This document shows, piece after piece, positions 8,924-17,171 of a stretch of 62,793 nt of DNA. Every line of letters begins with the position of its first letter. Position 1 is the stretch's first letter. This DNA is from Bryobacterales bacterium (GTDB taxonomy: Bacteria > Acidobacteriota > Terriglobia > Bryobacterales > UBA6623). A program made the translations under genes and the position numbers. The stretch covers positions 1-62,793 of the forward strand of contig JAJDTX010000123.1 of the NCBI GenBank assembly GCA_022826925.1, read 5' to 3'. A model generated the notes under the pieces. It was not told where the DNA came from. It saw only the letters and a program-made list of their open reading frames with translations, and did not search any database.

Positions 8924-10512
8924 ACAGACAAGTCCGGCTTGCATACATCCTGCTGGCGTGCGCCGCGGCGGCGCTTGGCCAGGTCGACCCGGAGGCTCTT
9001 GCGAACTCCCAGCAAGACGACGAGTCTTGGCTGATGTACGGGCGCAACTACTCCGCGTGGCGCTACTCGCCGCTTGATGAGATCGACACCGAGAACGTCG
9101 GGCGGATCGCGCCGGCTTGGATCTTCCAGACGGGGGAGAGCGGGAAGTTCCAGACCACCCCGCTGGTCCGAGACGGGGTCATGTACGTCACCGGCCCGTC
9201 GAATCATGCCTGGGCCCTGGACTTGAAGACCGGCCGCGAGCTGTGGCACTACTCAGAGCCCGTGCCGGATGACCTGGCGCTGTGCTGCGGCAAGCCCAAC
9301 CGCGGTTTCGCGATCCTCGGCAACCGGCTGTTCAAGGTCAACATGCAAGCGACCCTGGTCGCGCTGGACGCCACCACCGGCGATGTCGTGTGGGAGGTCG
9401 AATCGGCGGACTACCGGAAGGGCTACTCCAACACGGTGGCACCGCTGGTGGTCAACGGCCTGGTGGTGGTCGGGATCGCCGGCGCGGAGTTCGGCACGCG
9501 GGACTTCATCGATGCCTACGACGCCGAGACGGGCGAGCGGCGCTGGCGCTTCTGGACGGTGCCCGGGCCGGGCGAGCCCGGCAACGAGACCTGGGGCGGC
9601 GATTCTTGGAAGCGCGGCGGGGCCTCGACTTGGATCACCGGGAGCTACGATCCGGAATTGAACCTGATCTACTGGGGCACGGGCAATCCGGGTCCCGACC
9701 TCGATGGAGCCCCGCGCCCGGGCGACAACCTGTACAGCGATTCCATGCTGGCGCTGGACGCCGACACGGGAGAGCTCCGCTGGCATTTCCAGTTCACCCC
9801 GCATGACGTGCACGACTGGGACTCGGTGGCGGACCCTGTGCTGATCGATGTCGAAATTGATGGCCAGCCGCGCAAGGCGCTGGTGCATGCCAACCGCAAC
9901 GGCCACTTCTACGCCTTGGACCGCACCAGCGGCGAGTTCCTCTTCGCCCGCGCCTACACCGAGGTCAATTGGGCTGATGGCATGACCTCCGCTGGCCGGC
10001 CGATCTTGATTCCCGGACATGAGCCCACCGACGAGGGCACGCTGACCTGCCCGGGCATGGGCGGCGGGCACAACTGGCACGCCACCTCCTACAGCCCGCA
10101 GACCGGCCTGTACTACTTCAACTCCGGCGATGGCTGCCAGATCTACCATGGCGCGACACAAGATTTTGTCGAGGGAGAGTTCTATCTCGGCAGCGCCATG
10201 GAGAACGTGACCGGAGAACCCCGCGAGGGCTCGATCCTGGCGGTCGATCCCGGCACGGGTGACCGGCGCTGGCGATTCGCGCTGGTGAGCCCGCCGACTA
10301 GCGGGATGCTCTCGACCGGCGGCGGGCTGTTGTTCGCCGGGACTGCGGAGGGCTACTTCGTCGCGCTGGATGCGGCGGAGGGCAAGCCGCTTTGGCGCTT
10401 GCAGACCGGCGGGCCGGTGCGGGCGCCCGCGATTACCTACCGCTTCGAGGGCCGCCAGTACGTCGCAACCGCGGCCGGTTCGGCGATCATCGCCTTCGCC
10501 CTGCCGCGCTGA
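8920..10512 (+). CDS. PQQ-dependent alcohol dehydrogenase, probably lanthanide type
   Basis: A 530-residue exported quinoprotein with a signal peptide ending near AAALGQ. Repeated propeller signatures of the type ALDxxTGxxxW form the eight-bladed fold. The adjacent-cysteine disulfide characteristic of quinoprotein alcohol dehydrogenases is Cys122-Cys123 in ALCCGKPNRG. The catalytic region reads HDVHDWDSV: Asp299 aligns with the catalytic base, and Asp301 occupies the position that in XoxF and PedH adds a lanthanide ligand. The substrate is probably an alcohol or aldehyde; which one is unknown. It lacks a fused heme domain and overlaps the upstream diheme cytochrome gene, which should accept its electrons. 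No PQQ-biosynthesis gene is nearby. Confidence 0.88.
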   Translation: MNRQVRLAYILLACAAAALGQVDPEALANSQQDDESWLMYGRNYSAWRYSPLDEIDTENVGRIAPAWIFQTGESGKFQTTPLVRDGVMYVTGPSNHAWALDLKTGRELWHYSEPVPDDLALCCGKPNRGFAILGNRLFKVNMQATLVALDATTGDVVWEVESADYRKGYSNTVAPLVVNGLVVVGIAGAEFGTRDFIDAYDAETGERRWRFWTVPGPGEPGNETWGGDSWKRGGASTWITGSYDPELNLIYWGTGNPGPDLDGAPRPGDNLYSDSMLALDADTGELRWHFQFTPHDVHDWDSVADPVLIDVEIDGQPRKALVHANRNGHFYALDRTSGEFLFARAYTEVNWADGMTSAGRPILIPGHEPTDEGTLTCPGMGGGHNWHATSYSPQTGLYYFNSGDGCQIYHGATQDFVEGEFYLGSAMENVTGEPREGSILAVDPGTGDRRWRFALVSPPTSGMLSTGGGLLFAGTAEGYFVALDAAEGKPLWRLQTGGPVRAPAITYRFEGRQYVATAAGSAIIAFALPR

Positions 10513-10639
10513 GTTGCGCGGAAAGGCCCGATGTACCGTACGCACCCGCCAAGAGGGCGTACGCTGAAGCTATAGACTGCCAAGCTGGCAAGACACGCAA
10601 GTGGTGCGCTCGCTGCCAGTCAATAGCCAGAGGTGAACA

Positions 10640-11467
10640 ATGCAAAACGACATTCCTATTGACTCGCTCCGCGACTCGTTGCGGAGAATCCTGGGCGGCG
10701 GGCTCAGCTCGCTTGTCCTCATCATCTTCCTGCTGGTGCTCGTGTTCAACTGCTTCCAGGTCGTCGGAGCCGGGGAGCGCGGCGTTGTCTTCTCGAAGTT
10801 CGGCGGTATCCAGCAAGGCGTGCGCGGCGAGGGGCTGCAGTTCAAGATTCCCTTCATCCAGCAGATCATCCCGGTGGACGTCCGGATTCAGAAGGCTGAG
10901 ACCGACTCGTCGGCCTCGTCCAAGGACCTTCAGACGGTAGACTCGCGCATCGCGCTGAACTATCACATCGCCCCGGACCTGGCAGCGCAGATCTACCAAG
11001 AGGTCGGCGTCTTGTTCAAGGAACGGCTGATCGACCCGTCGGTGCAAGAGGCGGTCAAGGCGGTGACGGCGCAGTTCACGGCCGAGGAGCTGATCACCCG
11101 GCGCGCCGAGGTGTCGATCATGATCAAGGAGATGCTCAGCGAGCGCTTGGTCAACCGGCACATCCTCGTGGACGAGTTCAACATCGTCGACTTCAACTTC
11201 TCGCCGGTGTTCAACGACGCGATCGAGGCCAAGCAGAAAGCCGAACAAGACGCGCTGAAGGCTCAGCGGGACTTGGAGCGCATCAAGATCGAGGCCGAGC
11301 AGAAGGTGACCGAGGCCCAGGCCGAGGCTGAATCGCAGCGGCTACAGCGGGAGACCATCACCGATACGATCCTGCAACTCCGCGCGATCGAGAAGTGGGA
11401 CGGCGTACTGCCCCAGGTGACCAGCGGGGCGGTGCCCTTCATCGACCTGAAGGCCCTGTCCCAGTAG
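10640..11467 (+). CDS. Prohibitin-like SPFH/Band 7 membrane protein
   Basis: A 275-residue protein with one N-terminal transmembrane helix (about residues 22-41, SSLVLIIFLLVLVFNCF). It is followed by a Band 7 domain opening with VVGAGERGVVFSKFGG, then a long charged coiled coil (about 190-245, rich in Lys/Glu/Ala with EAKQKAEQDALKAQ). This is the layout of bacterial prohibitin homologues, which form large membrane-associated rings and influence protease or lipid-domain organisation. No protease partner is adjacent; the neighbours are a PQQ dehydrogenase and a convergent dipeptidase. The start at 10640 is supported by GAGGTG upstream. Confidence 0.9.
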   Translation: MQNDIPIDSLRDSLRRILGGGLSSLVLIIFLLVLVFNCFQVVGAGERGVVFSKFGGIQQGVRGEGLQFKIPFIQQIIPVDVRIQKAETDSSASSKDLQTVDSRIALNYHIAPDLAAQIYQEVGVLFKERLIDPSVQEAVKAVTAQFTAEELITRRAEVSIMIKEMLSERLVNRHILVDEFNIVDFNFSPVFNDAIEAKQKAEQDALKAQRDLERIKIEAEQKVTEAQAEAESQRLQRETITDTILQLRAIEKWDGVLPQVTSGAVPFIDLKALSQ

Positions 11468-11505
11468 CTCGGGGCCGGGCCCTCGGCGCGTGCGGCAGGT
11501 GTTGG

Positions 11506-12708
11506 TCAGGCGGCTGCGGCCTCGGCCGCCCGCAGGGCGCGCAGCGCGTTGCCGCCCATGACCTTGGCCACGTCCTCGTCGGAGAACCCGCGCTCCTTCA
11601 TGGCCTCGATCAGATTCGGCGTCTTGCCGATGTGCTCCAGTCCTGCGGGGAGCTTCAGGCCCACGCTGTCGTAGTCCGAGCCAAGCCCCACGTGGTCGAT
11701 GCCAGCCACGGTCGCTGCGTGCTCGATGTGGTCTACCAAGCGGCTGAGCGGCGGGGCGCCGATCAGCTCCACCTCCGCCAGGTTGAGCTTCCACAGCTCT
11801 TGGGAGAGTTGCTTGAGGTCTCCTGAGAACTGCTGCCCGACTTCCCGGCGCTTGCTGTTGATCTCGGCGAGTTCCTTGAATCGCGCCCGGTGCTCGTCGT
11901 CGAGCATGCCGGTGTAGTACGCCACGCCTAGCACGCCGCCGTTGTCCGCCAGCGCCTTGAGCATCTCGTCGGTGAGGTTGCGCGGGTGCTCCGCGATAGC
12001 GAAGCATGCGGCGTGGGTGTTGAGAATCGGGGCGGACGAGGTCTCGACCGTGTCGAAGAACGCCTTCTGGGAAGCGTGGGACAAGTCCGCCATCATGCCC
12101 ATCCGGTTCATCGCGCGGACGATTTCCCGCCCGTGGTCCGTCAGCCCTTCGGGGCCGTCGTCGTACTCGGCGGCGCCGACCCAGGGCGTGTTGCCGCTGT
12201 GGGTCAGTCCCAGGTAGCGGGCGCCGAGACGGTACAGCTGGCGCAGCACCTCGATGCTCGAGTCGATCATGTGGCCGCCCTCGACGCCAAGCATGACCCC
12301 GATCTTGTCCTCGCGCTGGGCCCGCACCACGTCGTCCGCGGTGGTGGCCAGAAACATGTCATCCGAGTGTCTGGCGACCTCTTGGACGACCACGTCGGTG
12401 ATCGTTAGGGCATCCTTGACCGATTCGATCGGCTCCTTGCTGCGGGCCGGGCTGAACACCGCGAAGAAGCCGGCGTTGAGGCCGCCCTGGCGCATCTTGG
12501 GGATGTCGACCTGGCTGTATTCCGGACTCTCGCCGAGGTTCAGGCCCTCCCGGACGAGCCGCCCGGGAGTGTCAATGTGGAGGTCGAAATAGAGCGGGCC
12601 GCTGGCGGCGGCGGATGGCTCGGCATCGGACGGGGACTCCGGGGTGGTGCCGCAGGCACCGAGAAGAGCGGCCGCCGACGCCACGCCGAAGTCTCTTCGG
12701 TTAAGCAT
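11506..12708 (-). CDS. Exported membrane dipeptidase, M19 (renal dipeptidase) family
   Basis: About 400 residues. The start at 12708 gives MLNRRDFGVASAAALLGACG, combining a twin-arginine-like RRDFG with a lipobox (LLGAC), so it is probably an exported lipoprotein. Metal-ligand motifs of the amidohydrolase-like M19 family are present: DLHIDTP, GVEGGHMID, THSGNT, SHAS and VGLGSDYDSV. These peptidases cleave dipeptides, including D-amino-acid-containing ones. The upstream in-frame start at 12753 is rejected because it would bury the signal. The gene stands alone, convergent with the prohibitin gene 38 bases away. Confidence 0.9.
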   Translation of the reverse strand: MLNRRDFGVASAAALLGACGTTPESPSDAEPSAAASGPLYFDLHIDTPGRLVREGLNLGESPEYSQVDIPKMRQGGLNAGFFAVFSPARSKEPIESVKDALTITDVVVQEVARHSDDMFLATTADDVVRAQREDKIGVMLGVEGGHMIDSSIEVLRQLYRLGARYLGLTHSGNTPWVGAAEYDDGPEGLTDHGREIVRAMNRMGMMADLSHASQKAFFDTVETSSAPILNTHAACFAIAEHPRNLTDEMLKALADNGGVLGVAYYTGMLDDEHRARFKELAEINSKRREVGQQFSGDLKQLSQELWKLNLAEVELIGAPPLSRLVDHIEHAATVAGIDHVGLGSDYDSVGLKLPAGLEHIGKTPNLIEAMKERGFSDEDVAKVMGGNALRALRAAEAAAA

Positions 12709-13026
12709 GGCGCTGAAGATTGTACCCGATAGCACGCGCGCCAGCGACGGCATAGTTCGGGCTGGTCAGCCGCTGCGCGCTCCGGCGAATTCAGGCTTGG
12801 TGCAAACAGTTCGCAGGCACAATGCGTCGGAGTATCAGGCGCGGCGAGGAGGCGGGTGCTGAGTTCGCAGGGGGACCTGGGCACCGCGTCAGACAGCTCA
12901 GCCGTCTACACTTGTGCGGGCGCCGGAAGGTCGGCCAGCGCCGGTCAGGCCTGCGGGGCGTGGCACAAATGTACGAATGCTATCCGAGATAATTACGCAT
13001 AACGGCGCCAGTTGGCGACAACGAGC
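12709..13026. other. Divergent promoter region, nothing else seen
   Basis: About 320 bases between the dipeptidase start and the small antitoxin-like gene. I see no tRNA, strong hairpin or credible small gene. It should hold both promoters; an AT-richer stretch at about 12965-13010 is the most promoter-like part. Confidence 0.4.
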
Positions 13027-13248
13027 ATGAAGCGCAACTTGACAGTAACGGTAGACAGCGAGCTGCTATTCCGGGCGAAGCGGTATGCCCGCTTGCGTGG
13101 CGTGTCACTGTCCTCTCTCGTCGAGGAATCGCTTCGAACTGTCGCAGGGGAGGAAACCCCTCCGTTTTCGGAGCGGTGGCGGGGCCGTTTCGGAGAAGCA
13201 CGCCGGGACGGCGCTCGTTACGAGGCGCTTGCGCGGAAGCACCTCTGA
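13027..13248 (+). CDS. Small ribbon-helix-helix antitoxin-like protein
   Basis: 73 residues from the ATG at 13027 (a TTG at 13012 is a weaker alternative). The N-terminus MKRNLTVTVDSELLFRAK, followed by ARLRGVSLSSLVEESLR, is the beta-strand/helix-turn-helix pattern of DUF6364/VapB-like antitoxins. The C-terminus is basic and would bind a toxin. The stop codon overlaps an ATG (TGATG), the usual coupling to a PIN toxin. The following frame opens with MLIA but then lacks PIN acidic residues, so the toxin appears decayed. Confidence 0.65.
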   Translation: MKRNLTVTVDSELLFRAKRYARLRGVSLSSLVEESLRTVAGEETPPFSERWRGRFGEARRDGARYEALARKHL

Positions 13249-13403
13249 TGCTCATCGCTCGCTTGCTTGAGTCACGAGTTAGCGCCCATGCAGCATCGAT
13301 CTGTTCTGTCCTCCGTGTCTCATTGCCTGCCAGCCGTCGCTACCGAAGATCCGGGGCTCTGAGGCGACGTTGTCGATGGCAATCGAGAACTGCGCACTTT
13401 TGA
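13248..13403 (+). pseudogene. Possible remnant of a PIN-type toxin
   Basis: A 51-codon frame begins with an ATG overlapping the antitoxin stop. It starts MLIA, as many VapC toxins do, but the Asp-Thr-Asn that should follow is absent and the frame ends early. It may be a decayed toxin; the similarity is too short to be certain. Confidence 0.25.
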
Positions 13404-13493
13404 CAATTGGAACATTGCACACATCCCGGTGGAGAGCCGCTGCGGGTTTGGCGGTAGCGCGTTCGACGTGCAAGCAGGGTCGGGAGCCCCCCG

Positions 13494-15584
13494 CTAGCTT
13501 GCATTGACAGCTAGGTCGCGGCCATCCATGTGCGCCGGCGGCTCGAAGCCGAACAGCCTCAGGGCGGTCGGTGCCATGTCTTCGATGCCCGGATCGGCAG
13601 ACTCAAAGTCCCGGTTGCAGAACACCACGCCGGGGATCAGGGGCGGGTCCACGCAGTGGTCGCCGCTCCAAGCCTTGAGGTTGTCCTCGAAGATCGGCCC
13701 GGCCACCTTGCCCAGCGCGACTCCCCACGAGCTGCGGTAGCCCGGGCTGTAGCCCACGACCACGTCCGGGGCGGCTTCCACGTACGGGCCGCTGTAGATG
13801 GAGTTCTTGGGATAGGCGCGATGCACGGCGACGGCGTCGCGATCCTCGTCGCGCAGGCCCGTGAGCTTGTCCGCGATCTCCCGGCACAGCGCTGCTGCCT
13901 CCGGCCGCGGCACGATGCCGCTGCTCTCGCGGCCCTCGATGTTGAGATAGATCCCGGCCAGGCCGAAGCTGTACGCCTTCGTCCGGCCCCAGTCGATCCC
14001 GCGCAGGTAGCCGTCGTCGCGGGAGCCTTCCCGCTCGGTCAGATAGCCCTCTTGCTTGAGCCAGGCATTGAGGTTGACGCCCCTCTGGAACGACTTGAAG
14101 CCGTGGTCGGAGAGCACGAAGATGACTGTGTTGTCGTCGACGTGCCGCATGGTCTTGCCCACGATCCCGTCCATGCGCTGGTACAGGTCCTCGATGGTGC
14201 CCTTGTAGCGCTCGTACGAGTTGCCGTTGGCGGCGTGGGCCGGATGCTCCGGTTCCAGGTAGCGGTAGAACATGTGCTGGACGCGGTCGGGCGTGTCGAA
14301 CACGCAGGCCACCACGCCCTTGTTGGTGCGTTCAAGGGCGGATTCGAACATCGCCTCGCGCTCGCCGCAGATCTGTTCCGCCTGCTCGAGGAACGCATCC
14401 TCGTCCACCACGCGCTCGTTGAGCGCCCAGGTGTCCTCGGCAAGGCCGAGCGTCGAATAGTCGCCGAGCAGCTTGGCCAGGTAGGGCGCGTAGAACGACG
14501 GGTGGGAAATCGGCAGGGCCGGCTTCTCCGGATCGATTGCGATCGGCGAAAGGTACAGGCGCACGTTGGGTTCGACTTGCGCCAGGCGGAACTGGGCGAT
14601 GCCGCTGACCTTGATGCCCAGGCCTGCTCGAAAGGTGAGGCGCACCCACGGCGTGAAGCGGCCGAGGGCCACTTCGTGGCGCTTGTCGCCGATCTCAAGC
14701 TGGCCGCCGGCCTGTTTGTCCCCGAGGAGCAAGCGGAAGGGAATGCGCAGGTCCCCCGCACCTTCGCGCACGCTGTTCTCCGGCCCACGCACTTCGCCGG
14801 TGTAGGCACCGTCCTCTCTTAGAAGCGGATAGCATGCTCCGCCCTCTTCGAAGTCGGCGCCGGCCGGCCCGGTGGTGAAGACTTGGAAGCTTCCCTGCGT
14901 GCCGAGCAGGTCGGGCGCGCACATGGCCGAGAGCAGGCGGCCCTGGAACGGCTCGGGAGGGAAGGTGATCGGCACCCGCAGTACCGTAGAGCCGACGAGG
15001 TGTTCTCCCAGCAGGGCCCAGAACGGCCTGCTCTTGCGGCGCATGTCGACCGCGGGCTTGCTCAGCGGAACTCGCCAGCGGCCGATCTTCCACACGCGCG
15101 ACGGTTGGCGGACCCGGGAAGAGGACAGTTCCGGCAGGTACGTGCGCAGGTTGCGGTTGAGGAAGTCGAACAGGTTGTGCTTGCCGGGATTCGCTCCGGT
15201 GGCGAACGTGGACCACGCCACTGGTGAGAGGGCGGGGTAGGTCGTGCGGAGCCGGCTGTAGCGGCCCTGCTCGCGCAGCTTGGCCAGATTGGGCAGCTTG
15301 CCCTCGTCCAGCAGGCGCTCGACCAGGTCGGGCTCGAGCCCGTCGAGGCCGAGGAAGATGAGCTTGCGGATCTTGGCCTTGCGATAGCCCTGGCCGCCGC
15401 GCAATGCCCGCCATGCCATGCGGAACGGCAGGATCAGGAAGGCCAGCGCCCCGGACACGAAGGCAACGATCAGGCTGAACAGGGAGCCGACGAACGCAAA
15501 GCCGGCGCCCGGGCCCACGTATGCCTCGAGCGGTGATGCGAGCAAGAGGCCCGCGGCCAGCAGCGCGGGCGAGAATACGCGCAT
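13494..15584 (-). CDS. Membrane-anchored alkaline-phosphatase-superfamily phosphodiesterase
   Basis: A 696-residue protein with an N-terminal signal/transmembrane region (residues 1-20) and a second hydrophobic stretch at about 26-55. A type I phosphodiesterase/nucleotide pyrophosphatase domain follows. Visible motifs are the metal-site FLGLDGLEPDLVE near 72-85, the nucleophile region YPALSPVAWSTFATG near 110-125, FVLSDHGFKSF and the late SGDHCVDPP. The superfamily hydrolyses phosphate mono- and diesters or transfers phospho groups. The natural substrate is unknown; nucleotides, phospholipids or glycans are all possible. A small gene (15611-16189) ends 26 bases upstream on the same strand and is probably co-transcribed. 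Confidence 0.85.
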   Translation of the reverse strand: MRVFSPALLAAGLLLASPLEAYVGPGAGFAFVGSLFSLIVAFVSGALAFLILPFRMAWRALRGGQGYRKAKIRKLIFLGLDGLEPDLVERLLDEGKLPNLAKLREQGRYSRLRTTYPALSPVAWSTFATGANPGKHNLFDFLNRNLRTYLPELSSSRVRQPSRVWKIGRWRVPLSKPAVDMRRKSRPFWALLGEHLVGSTVLRVPITFPPEPFQGRLLSAMCAPDLLGTQGSFQVFTTGPAGADFEEGGACYPLLREDGAYTGEVRGPENSVREGAGDLRIPFRLLLGDKQAGGQLEIGDKRHEVALGRFTPWVRLTFRAGLGIKVSGIAQFRLAQVEPNVRLYLSPIAIDPEKPALPISHPSFYAPYLAKLLGDYSTLGLAEDTWALNERVVDEDAFLEQAEQICGEREAMFESALERTNKGVVACVFDTPDRVQHMFYRYLEPEHPAHAANGNSYERYKGTIEDLYQRMDGIVGKTMRHVDDNTVIFVLSDHGFKSFQRGVNLNAWLKQEGYLTEREGSRDDGYLRGIDWGRTKAYSFGLAGIYLNIEGRESSGIVPRPEAAALCREIADKLTGLRDEDRDAVAVHRAYPKNSIYSGPYVEAAPDVVVGYSPGYRSSWGVALGKVAGPIFEDNLKAWSGDHCVDPPLIPGVVFCNRDFESADPGIEDMAPTALRLFGFEPPAHMDGRDLAVNAS

Positions 15585-15610
15585 AGGATCATGGTAGCCC
15601 GCTTGCGCGC

Positions 15611-16189
15611 TCAGGCAGCGGCGTCGTCCGACTCATCGCCGCGCGTGGATCGCATGAGCTTGGCAAGATGCACCTTGGCCGCGAATGCGAGCAGTATGCA
15701 CAGCCCGATCGGCAGGAACGCCACGTTCGCGACCGCTCGCAGGAACTCGGGATTGCGCACGCCGCTGCGCGATACGGCAAGGCGCGCCGCCTGGCGCCAG
15801 TGGGCGATGTCCAGCCAGAACTGGCCCTGTTCCTTGTCCACGATCAGGATCTTGGCCGGCAGCAACAGTATCAGGGCAACCTTCCACAGCGCGAGCAGGG
15901 GGCTGTTGCTGCACAGGACTGTCGCCGCGGCGTGCCGCTGCCGCCGCAACTCCAGCAGCATTCGCCAGCGTTCGGCGTGGGTGGCGGCGTTGAACGAGCG
16001 CCAGCGCAGGGCAGACGCTCCTAGGCCGTCGGGATCGTCGGGCAGGCATGTGAACAAGTCCAGCGGGGCCGCTCCGCACACCGATGCGCGCAGCTGGGGG
16101 ATCAGCTCCAGCGCGTCAGAGCGCGGGCCGCTCTCGATCAGGAGCATCCGCTCGATCGGCGGCACCTTCTTGCGCAGGAACCAGCGCAC
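15611..16189 (-). CDS. Unknown protein with one C-terminal membrane helix
   Basis: 192 residues starting with GTG. I do not recognise a characterised family. The N-terminal part (IERMLLIESGPRSDALELI) looks like the first beta-alpha-beta of a Rossmann-like fold. A hydrophobic stretch KVALILLLPAKILIV lies at mid-length and a probable transmembrane helix VAFLPIGLCILLAFAAKV near 165-182. It precedes the phosphodiesterase gene by 26 bases in the same direction, suggesting a joint envelope role. It diverges from the selenoprotein gene over only 33 bases. The basic-hydrophobic ends favour a membrane-peripheral protein facing the cytoplasm. Confidence 0.55.
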   Translation of the reverse strand: MRWFLRKKVPPIERMLLIESGPRSDALELIPQLRASVCGAAPLDLFTCLPDDPDGLGASALRWRSFNAATHAERWRMLLELRRQRHAAATVLCSNSPLLALWKVALILLLPAKILIVDKEQGQFWLDIAHWRQAARLAVSRSGVRNPEFLRAVANVAFLPIGLCILLAFAAKVHLAKLMRSTRGDESDDAAA

Positions 16190-16222
16190 GTTAGGTTAGG
16201 TTAGCGCGATACAATTGCCCGT

Positions 16223-16570
16223 ATGGCCCGCGTGCGCTTCTATCACAAGCCAAGTTGAACCAGCTGTCGCAAGGCTAGGAGTTTCCTAGCCGAGCGTGGC
16301 GCCGAGCTGGACTTGGTCAATCTTGGCAAGGGCCTCAGCGTCGCCGATCTAGATGCCCTGATCGGGGATCGCGATCACCTTGGCTTCCTCAACACCCGCA
16401 ACGTGCTGTACCGGGAGCTCGGCATGAAGGCCAATCCGCCCGGACGCGAGCAAGCGCTGGAGCTGATGTCGAAGAACCCGAACCTGATCAAGCGGCCGAT
16501 CAGCGTGCAGGGCGGGACCGTGGTGGCCGGATTCGCGCGGGACGAACTCGCCGCGCTGTGTGCCGGTTAG
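16223..16570 (+). CDS. Selenocysteine-containing ArsC/Spx-family thioredoxin-fold protein
   Basis: A 115-residue protein if the TGA at 16256-16258 is decoded as selenocysteine. The N-terminus FYHKPS-Sec-TSCRKARSFL replaces the first Cys of the CTSCRKA motif of Spx/ArsC-like proteins, giving U12-x-x-C15. Family features continue in frame: FLNTRNVLYRELG (about 55-67), NPPGREQAL and the LIKRPI arginine motif near 88-93. The length matches typical ArsC/Spx/MgsR proteins (110-120). A perfect hairpin with apical AGTTT starts 15 bases after the TGA. Family members reduce arsenate or act as thiol oxidoreductases; this one should have a more reactive selenolate. Without recoding only a start at 16313, lacking the active site, would remain. 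A promoter-like TACAAT at 16210-16215 lies just before the ATG, so the mRNA may be leaderless. Confidence 0.88.
16256..16291 (+). promoter_or_regulatory. UGA codon plus bacterial SECIS-like hairpin
   Basis: After the TGA (16256-16258) come 14 bases, then a perfect 7-bp stem GGCTAGG/CCTAGCC (16273-16279 with 16285-16291) closed by loop AGTTT. The loop begins 22 bases after the TGA, and its second base is G. Both fit the published pattern of bacterial SECIS elements bound by SelB. The stem is inside the coding region and stays in frame. Confidence 0.85.
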
Positions 16571-16583
16571 CTCTCCGGGAAAG

Positions 16584-16659
<76 letters not shown>

Positions 16660-16688
16660 TGATTGGCACTACCCGGCCTCGCGAGCGC

Positions 16689-16763
16689 TGGAGCGGGAGA
16701 CGGGAATCGAACCCGCAACCAACAGCTTGGAAGGCTGTGACTCTACCATTGAGTTACTCCCGC
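16689..16763 (-). tRNA. tRNA-Gly (anticodon TCC)
   Basis: A 75-nt cloverleaf with encoded CCA. The acceptor is GCGGGAG/CTCCCGC, and the anticodon loop CTTCCAA between ACAGC and GCTGT gives TCC. T-arm GGGTTCGATTCCC. Confidence 0.96.
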
Positions 16764-16783
16764 CACGCCCGCGACCGCACGAT

Positions 16784-16859
<76 letters not shown>

Positions 16860-16976
16860 CTAGCGGACTGTTGACTCATCATATCACCGGCGGGAATCCT
16901 GCCGGTGGCCGGTGATCGCACAGAGCTGACATCGACGCCTTGGCTGCATGGCTGGCGCAGCGTGGCGCTAGCGCTG

Positions 16977-17171
16977 CTATGACTCTTTATCGCCGTACGG
17001 TTTGACCCACCCGATCTTGCCATCCTGAAATATGGCGATGTCGTTGCCGCATGCCGCGGCCCGGCGGCGGGCGCGTTCGGCGGCTCTGCGTAGCGCCGCG
17101 TCGGCACCGACAATGTCCGGGTCGGGGGCGGGCTCAGGCAGTTTCTCGTTTTCTGGCTTCCGCGGTTTCAT
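16977..17171 (-). CDS. Small conserved-looking protein of unknown function
   Basis: 64 residues, very charged, without membrane segments. A GGAAGG Shine-Dalgarno sits just ahead of the ATG. The centre ALRRAAERARRRAAACG forms an amphipathic helix, and the end IAIFQDGKIGWVKPYG resembles the closing strand-turn-strand of short proteins found beside tRNAs or toxin genes in many genomes. I cannot assign a function. The good ribosome site and codon composition support it as real. Confidence 0.55.
   Translation of the reverse strand: MKPRKPENEKLPEPAPDPDIVGADAALRRAAERARRRAAACGNDIAIFQDGKIGWVKPYGDKES

Noticed and set aside
16313..16570. An 85-residue protein starting at 16313
   Set aside because: It lacks the active site and begins mid-domain. 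The homology clearly continues upstream through the TGA to the ATG at 16223.
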